Assembly: GCA_002270565.1 (NCBI GenBank)
Contig: NQMI01000003.1
Span: 427,331 to 491,330, forward strand
Length of the DNA: 64,000 bases
From: Stenocarpella maydis
Lineage: Eukaryota; Ascomycota; Sordariomycetes; Diaporthales; Diaporthaceae
Reading direction: 5' to 3'
This document shows positions 56,977 to 64,000 of this stretch, in pieces. The translations under genes were made by a program, and so were the position numbers. Each line of letters opens with the position of its first letter. The first letter of the stretch is position 1. Below the pieces are notes generated by a model. It did not search any database. It was given only the letters and a program-made list of their open reading frames with translations, and had not been told where the DNA came from.

Positions 56977-58632
56977 CAGCTGGCGCGGGTTGCGGGTCAG
57001 AGAGCGAAGAAGGGCGGCCGGCCGGCCTGACAGGAGGGTGGCGCGGTGCTATTTGGGTCTTTTAACCTCAACCCCTGCCTGCGACATTACATTTGCCACC
57101 CCAGTCAATCTTCCACACCCCGTTTTTGATTGGAGCCAACCTTGTCCCCCCCCCCCAATTTCATGTGCACCAAACCATGACACATGACGAGCATCATAAG
57201 CCAGCCTCGCCGTGAGAAGCCAACCGTCTTTCAACCACGAGTCCCACGTCGTTCCATATTACACCTGGTTGATTGCTCTGCCTGATGGGCAGGTACATAC
57301 ATTGCTCCGGTGATGCTTTGGCACCTGCAGACAGATTATTCTGCAGTGCATGCCTACAAAATACTGACGGCTACGCTCTCTTAGGGATGGCAGTTGAAAT
57401 TGTCCAAACTCCAGGTTGCAGCCTTCCCGTGGGACCCTCCCCCACCACCTCCACCTCAAGCCCCGGCTCAGCCTCAAGCCCAGGCCCAGCCTCAGGCTCA
57501 ACAGCCTGCTTCCGCGCCCCAGCCTGCCGCTGGCGGCACTCCTGCTTCCACCCAGCAGATGGGCACGCCGAGCTTCACTGCGGCAACCCTCAGCCCCCAG
57601 CCCCAGCCCAGCCCTCATCCCCAGCCAATGGCCAATGGCCTTCCCCAGGTTACTGGTGGCTATCCCGCTCGGGCTGACCCTGTCAAGTCCGAACCCGTCG
57701 TCAAACAGGAGCCAGGACTTGCCAACAACGGCATGCCACAGGCCCCCGCCCAGGGAAACACGTACAGTGGTGCTTCCAACAATGTCGCGGCTCAGCGCGC
57801 AGCTGCGCAGCTGCAGACCACTTATGGTGCTCGGGCTGCCGCTAGCATCCACGCAATCCAGGGGTTCGGCCAGGGCGCCCAGCCGCAGAACCCCCAGGCC
57901 CAACCACGTCCTGGAGCGCCTGCACAGCCCAATCAGGGCCAGCGTCTCCCGCAGCAGGCGCAGTACAACCAGCAGATTGCCAACCAGCTTGCTATGCAGC
58001 AGCAACAGCAGCAGCAGCGCGGAGCCCAGCAGCCGCCGCCTCGTCCCGGACAGCAGAATAACGGCTTCCAGCAGTCCCAGGTTGATGGCCCAGCAGATGA
58101 ATACGAGGGTGTCTTGATGCGCACGGACCAGAACGGCGAGACTTCGGAGCTGGGCCGTGTTGAGATCGACCGCATCCTTCACGGCCAGATCGCTGCTCGA
58201 GCCAAGGAGATGGAGGGCGGCGGCTTGATGCTGCCTCTGAAAGAGGCCACCAAGCACAGGTCAACTGGCAGGAAGACTGCTTCCAGCGGCCCATCAGCAT
58301 TCGATGGCGGATTCGATGGTGTCGACGACGAGGTCAAGCGAGAGGAGGTCGACGAGGACGCCATCAACTCCGACCTTGACGACCCCGACGAGGTCGACAT
58401 TGCGGATGACGACGATGAGGAGAACATGGGACACATCATGCTGTGCATGTATGACAAGGTCCAGCGAGTCAAGAACAAGTGGTACGTCGCTTCACGCAGC
58501 ATGCGCACACGGCCTGCGTACCGAATGAGTTACTGACCCCGGAGCAGGAAGTGCACAATGAAGGACGGCGTTCTCAACGTCAACGGAAAAGACTACGTCT
58601 TCCACAAGGCGACTGGCGAGTATGAGTGGTAA
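56617..58632 (+). CDS. toa1: TFIIA large subunit (Toa1/TFIIA-alpha/beta), 433 aa
   Basis: Exons 56617-56736, 57385-58481 and 58548-58632 sum to 434 codons. Exon 1 (MSNASVGNIYHQIISEVIDA...) joined to GWQLKLSKLQVAAFPWDP gives the N-terminal helical region that pairs with the small subunit. A long Pro/Gln/Ala-rich linker follows, with a seven-Gln tract near 58003-58017. Then come YEGVLMRTDQN, an acidic stretch (about 58320-58425), and the C-terminal beta-barrel, MLCMYDKVQRVKNKW-KCTMKDGVLNVNGKDYVFHK, ending GEYEW. TFIIA stabilises TBP on the TATA box for RNA polymerase II initiation in the nucleus. The first intron, 56737-57384, is 648 nt, about ten times the local norm, and contains a TGGC tandem tract. 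A small exon inside it cannot be excluded, but the direct join is in frame and fits the family. Confidence 0.92.
56937..56975 (+). repeat. TGGC tetranucleotide tandem tract in TFIIA intron 1
   Basis: About nine perfect TGGC units lie in a row within the long first intron of the TFIIA gene. It is a microsatellite, likely variable in length. Confidence 0.85.
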
Positions 58633-61600
58633 AGTGTGCGGCGCTATGCTGAGCCTCCACATAAGATTGGGGGGGGGAGGCATTCGCAAGCCGGGCGTCA
58701 TGCTTATTCTCCATGATTTGGGCAGGCAAGACACATGTCCCACGATTTAACGGCCGACTCTCCTTATCTCTGAGTGATTAGGCCCACCACATGGATGGAT
58801 CCCTTATCTATATTCGCTCATCCATGAATACCTAACCAAGAATTGGCATAAAGATGGTGGCGATGATGGAGATGAAATCACAGAAGTTGGAGAAAAAGAA
58901 TGAAGAATGCTGCTCTGCACCCTTGTGGTGCCATATTCTAGGGATCATTTGGCGTTGGGAATGGACTCCCCCGGCTGCATTTTCTCTTGCTATCCTGCTT
59001 CCGGGCAGCGCCGGGCGCATCATAGGAGTCACAACGGGCTGGTTGTCTGATAAATCGAGATAGGCAGGCTACTATGCAGCAGCCACTACGAGGACTCCGA
59101 TGCTGCTTTCCAAAAAAAAAAAAAAAAAAAAAGAATAAAAAATACAATGGATTCATGCATTCTCGAAGAGAGCTAGCTCATCAAGACCTGAAGCCGACTT
59201 GAAGCTGATGTGTGCCAACGAACATGACTCTACTGCCATATTGCTGCCTGTGGCACAAGCAGCGTGATACTCCACGTCACTTGAGCATTTTTCTTTGTAG
59301 CGGTAATATCCACCTTGTAAGCATTGGGAAAGATGTTGGTACGATCTATGAAGTCTCTGGGGAATCAATGTCAACAGAGCTTTCGAATAAGACTCTGTGC
59401 TAGGTCGGACATTCGAAACCTCAAGTATAATGAGCGAGCTGAACGTGAACTAGAGAGACACGGGAGTCACACACTGTTGATGAGCAAGCTGTATCTTTGT
59501 GCAAGGAGCTCGGGATAGGTTTTGGACTATACCAGATCATCTCCTTTGTCTGGAACTACACTGGTTATTGGTATTAAGCATGCCAAACCTTTGGGGGCTC
59601 GCTGGGTGGACGGAAGTTTTTTTTTTTTTTGGGGGTGGGGGGGGGGGTAGTCTTACTCTCGTTGTTCTACTGAGGCCTCTGCTTCTATAGGTATGAGTAT
59701 ACGCGTCCCCAAGGGCCCATCCAGAGTGTCGTTTCACTCGAAATGGATACATCGTGGACTACCGGATGAGCGGTGTGTAAAAATAAACCAGAGGAAGTTG
59801 CGGCATACAAAGTCATGCAATACTCACTCAGTTCGCAGCACTGCGGGCACACAACTACGACAATGACTCGGGGCTCTCTCATGCCAACTCAGAAAATACC
59901 ACACAAAGATGGAAGCGCATAGGTCGGGTGACTGCTCCACGTTGGTGCGTAAGAGCAATCGATTGGGGGAGGCCTGGGGGATGCTTCAACAAAGACCACC
60001 ACCGCATGCGGCGGCTCGGGCGGGTGCGTGACCCCGAGGGTGCTTTGCCGGCTCTCGGGGATAGGTGTAATAAGTATGGAGACGTGCTGGGATCTTGTGT
60101 AACCAACACAAATAGTGTTTGAGTCACAAGACGGGCAACCTGTTGGTGATGTGCCCACAAGCGCTGTGCTGTGCCGCACACTAGCTGGATTGCTGCAGTG
60201 GTATAACAATATTTACTGTGGGCCGATCGAACCAATGCAAGTAGATAAAGTTCCATCCGATACTGGGCTGGAAGAGGTGGTAGGTAAATGGCGCGGATTT
60301 TCCTTGTTGCAGAATATCTGTTGGTCCCGTTTGTGTCTGCGCTCTCTGCGCGTTGGGACCGTGGGCACAGCTGCTGTTATTACCACCATCTGAGGATGGC
60401 CACCCGGTAGGCAACTTTGAAGTGAACCTGGACAATGCAGTATCTTTTCCACGCAGCCGGAACTGGAATTGGATATGGCGGCCCACTCGATGTCGTAAAT
60501 ACCCGGCTTTCACATGTTCCTCAACAGCCGGAGGGGGGCCAACTTTGAGATATAGTACTAACCGCGCGGCTCCCGCGTTAAGAAAGTAGAAAGATACTGC
60601 TCATGGACGCTCTGGTTGCATCAAGGTAGTCTCAACCAAGGCCGCAGAATGCCAGTGCCGAAGTGTCAGTTTCGGAAAAGTGCGCGAGACTCTCCGGCTG
60701 GGGTCGCATTGCTCGTTGGTCGCACTGAAAAAGCATATACAGAGTCAAAGCGCCTGGAGACGCAGCTCGCACGTGTGGTCTTTCTGGTGCCTTTAAATCG
60801 GAGAGAGCAGCAGCACGGTATGCCTCTGTGCTTTGGTGATTCCGACTGATGCTTTGATGGAATGATACCAGGAGGATACGGTCCACAGGCTCCGGAGACA
60901 TCCACCCCCCCGGGCAGTAGGCCAGGCCCATGTCAGACCAATATGCCTGCAGATGCGGTACGAGGCCAGAACCCGAAGACTTTCTTTCTTCAGGCTCTCA
61001 TTTCCCAGTCTGACAACTCGGCAGGTGTCTGCAGGCCACGGTGGTCTGAGCGACGCCCGTCGGGCTCGCGAGACCAGAGGCAAGCCGTTGGGCTCCCGTT
61101 GCAGATCCGATGGCCTCATGGGGGTACCCTTCGAAGCTAAGCTCATCAGAGCATGCGCAGGTGGAACGACGCCCAGATGCTGACAGCGCCATCGAACATG
61201 TAGGGATTTGCTGGCTAAATATCTTTCAGACACAATATCGTGGTGCCACAGGAAGCCACGCCTTGGGCGCCGTGCATTCCTTGGTTCAAGCTACGGCAGA
61301 GTCTCGGATCGAAAAACGTTGGCGACCACCCGTCGCGACAAGAGACGCCATTGGCCCTGTCAGATGTTAGTGAAGAGAAACTGCAGCCTTGAGAAACACT
61401 TGTTGGGCACGAAGACAAGCTTGACACGTTCCGGTCCTGCCAGCGAGATTTGCCACTGAGATTTGATGTACAGAAAGCGTCCTGGATAGTCCCTCGGCCC
61501 CCTTTCTCCGTGAGCAATTTCTTGTATCGATATAATGGAAATGATGAGGAACTTGGCCATGCCATTCTAGGGACGAGGAATTGAGACGCAACTGTCGGTG

Positions 61601-64000
61601 ACATGACGAGAACATCTCTCGTCATGCTAAACTTGCCAGGTATCTTTGGAGGCTTGCCCAATGCCCACCTGGATGGGATCCTCTTTTCCGGTAGCCGGTC
61701 AGACCCACTGGCCTTGGACGAGCAGATCAACACCGACGAGGCATTGGTGACTTCCCATACCCTGGCGATCAAGGCAGGCCTGTTCGGCCCAAGTCTGTCG
61801 CTGTGCCAAGGTGTGGGTGAAGACACACGCATGGGCCACTGCAGATGGCGGCCACAGCAGCAGCAGCAGCAGCAGGCGCCATGCCATGCCCATATGCCTC
61901 TCGATGGACCGGCGGCCGGCGGCGGGGTATGGCCCCCACGGTCGATTAGGTAGAGGGGCATTGATGTTGCATTGCAGTGGGCACCATCGACTGCTCGCAT
62001 TGCATCGCAGCCCACACGCTGGGTGCCTCTCAAGCGCGGCGGCGGCTGTGCGACCGAGCGGGGCGGGAAGCACGTCGCTGAGACCTGCCCGGGCCAAGCA
62101 CTGTGTCGTGACCGAACGAGTGGGTGGGCATGGGGCTCGCACATGAGCAGCGGCTACAACACACGCCGGCCCACGACCTGACAGAGTGTGCGGGCCCCCT
62201 GCCGGGGAGGTGCTCCCGCCCGCTGGAGCAAGCGAGCAACGAGCCGAACTCGATCTTGTTTGTACTGGTACATCCCGCGCCCCCCCCCCCCGGCTGTGCC
62301 TAGTACTTTACCTTTACTTACAAAGTGCTCTTCTCAGACGCTGATGGTGATTGCAATAATTCAGAGGCACCAGCATGAGGTGCGCCATCCGTGCACCCTC
62401 CGAAGCCACAGATATCCATTCCCAGCCCGTTGGCTCCCCCAAAGGGACACGCCACTAGCCTGCTCCACGGAACTGGAAACCAGGCCTTGTGTAGCCCGAG
62501 GACGTATGCCTCCCTCTCCCCCTCCATCCTCCCTGCGGTCACCATGGCCACGGACACGGTAAGCGGAATCCGGAACTTCTACTCGCGGGCACGGGGCGAC
62601 GGGGTTCTTTTGCGCACTATTTCGCCCTCGGCACCTCTCGTCAGCCACTCATGGCGGGTGACGGGCCCCTGCCCTTGGGGAGATTGACGAGCCGGCGCCT
62701 CTGATGTCAGGGCGGGCGTGGCAGAGAGCCGCCATCGTCGGGAGTCCGGCCGCGCCGCCGCGGCGTCGTGGTCATAGATACCTACCCCGCCCCGTGTCCC
62801 CCGGTCCACGTTGGCGTGATGTTCCCTCACATGTCGCTCTAGCAGTGGGGCCGCTGGAGCCTGTAAACAAGAAGAAATGAGGTTGGGGGCCGGGCGTTTG
62901 GTGGCCGGAAGGGGTTCACGGCGTCCACGGCGATACGCTGGAGCTACCGCCACCAGGTAGTCCGAGGCCGCCGGCTCAGCTCGAGGCTGTTGATCACACC
63001 TCGCGTGATCGCACCGGAACAGGGCCCTTCTCCCGGTGGGAGCAGCTGGCAACCAACGACAGTGTGGGTATACCGTGTTGTTGCTAAGTAGAAAACAGAG
63101 CCCTGTTGAGAACCTGTTGATTGGGACACAGGGAAATTAACCTCGCCGTTGTGCCGCAACGGCGAGTGTAGGTTGGATCTGATAGCGAGGTGTGCCTCTT
63201 ATGGCTGTGCTAGACGACCGTCTCGACCAGCAGCTTCCGAGATGCTGCAGTGGCCACTTTTAGTGTATCTTGGGGCAGGTGTCTCACCGGATGACATGAT
63301 CTGCAACTCGATCTAGATATCGCGCCTGCCGCTAGCTCCGCAATGAAGCATGTTGGTGATGTACCGACACGCTCCTGCAGCCATGCCACTGGGCACGAGA
63401 GAGCCGCATGTTTCCACCCATGCTGCTAATTCAGCGGCGCAGGACGGCTCGCGAGAACGGCCCCAATATAATCCCTCCTCATTGACCGGCGACGCCGGCA
63501 GCGACCACGGCGCCCAAGTACTCGCAAGGCGAGTGGGGTGGCATGTTTGTGTGTCTTATTGCCGAGGGCCGTCAGCTTCGTGGGGTGGCAGGTGATGTAA
63601 TTTCAGCCTGGGTTTGGCCCCCCGGATTGCAGTGGCCGAACCCGAATCTTCGGGCCTTGGTGGAAGTTGACGAGGCCTTCCCAAAACAGCTGGGGTCTTG
63701 TAGCTAAGCAATGCGCCACATGGCCAGTGGAGATCTCATGCCTCCCTTTCCAGGGGCACTGGGGCAGCAACTTTTCCCAATCAACATCGGCGTGGGCTTC
63801 AGCCCGTTCCCGGCACGAAAGGCCACTGACCCGGGGCACCCCGGCAGCTTGGGATCGATTTCACAATGCTGTGGGAGATTGGCATGCGTCCGCCACAGCG
63901 GGGCCAAAGGCCGCCCCGGCTTGGCACCCCGGTGCTGGCAGCGGCTGGCGTTGCCAGAAGAGGGAAATTCGGGGGTGGAAGTGAGACAGCCAAATGCGTA
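58633..64000. other. 5.4-kb region without a supportable gene
   Basis: Composition is normal to GC-rich, so this is not an RIP island. A-run 59112-59132; T-run 59617-59630 directly followed by a G-rich run to 59647; C-run near 62281; CAG repeat near 61857-61874. The longest frame (61215-62144, minus, 309 codons) has a CCCCCCC stretch from the trinucleotide repeat and no conserved motif. ORFs in other frames are comparable in length, as expected by chance in GC-rich DNA. A gene with unusual exons or a non-coding transcript could still be present. Confidence 0.5.

Noticed and set aside
57259..58257. 332-codon minus-strand frame
   Set aside because: Antisense shadow of the Pro/Gln-rich TFIIA exon.
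61215..62144. 309-codon minus-strand open frame
   Set aside because: Translation is low-complexity with a seven-Cys run from a trinucleotide repeat. Overlapping frames on both strands are similarly long, and there is no conserved motif.
1..64000. CRISPR arrays, bacterial operons, riboswitches or prophage
   Set aside because: No regularly spaced repeats; genes have spliceosomal introns, so the DNA is eukaryotic.

Overview
The window is nuclear DNA of a filamentous ascomycete, most likely a Sordariomycete. Its genes carry short introns (mostly 41-205 nt) with GTANGT-type donors and CTRAC-like branch points. The gene set is fungal (large-subunit catalase, GH76 cell-wall protein, Kelch-BTB protein, Cdc20, TFIIA large subunit). 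AT-rich islands with TGG-to-TAG/TGA and CAG-to-TAG changes look like repeat-induced point mutation (RIP). The genus cannot be named from this sequence alone. Exon coordinates come from reading splice signals by eye and requiring the reading frame to stay open; for every multi-exon intact gene the summed exons are a multiple of three.

Layout. 0-13 kb: end of a DUF924 gene, a broken FAD monooxygenase, a secreted protein of unknown family, a four-exon plasma-membrane-type Ca2+-ATPase and a flavohemoglobin. 13-18 kb: gene-poor, with an AT-rich island, a tRNA-like element and two small hypothetical genes. 18-23.4 kb: large-subunit catalase and a GPI-type GH76 protein, both on the minus strand. 23.5-38.1 kb: an accessory, transposon-scarred region. 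It has two 211-bp TG...CA LTR-like copies in inverted orientation, two 360-bp direct repeats 12,420 bp apart, a Copia remnant and RIP-like islands. Inside sit a half-mutated aldehyde dehydrogenase, an intact arylsulfotransferase-family gene and an intact acyl-CoA-ligase-family gene with a peroxisomal tail. 38.2-42.8 kb: a decayed kinase-plus-C-terminal-domain gene. 44.5 kb: a 60-residue secreted cysteine peptide. 46.2-58.6 kb: a GC-rich housekeeping block (isochorismatase-family hydrolase, Kelch-BTB protein, Cdc20 with a duplicated last exon, NmrA-family protein, TFIIA large subunit). 58.6-64 kb: no supportable gene.

How the genes relate. Flavohemoglobin and catalase are stress-defence enzymes, but they are separated and do not form a cluster. 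The dehydrogenase, sulfotransferase and ligase in the repeat-bounded island could act on shared aromatic or acyl substrates; this is inference from position only. The most unusual observations are a frame-compatible tandem copy of the Cdc20 terminal exon lacking the IR tail, a kinase fusion gene interrupted by two in-frame TGA codons and lacking its catalytic Asp, and a perfect palindrome whose loop is inverted between the two 360-bp repeats.
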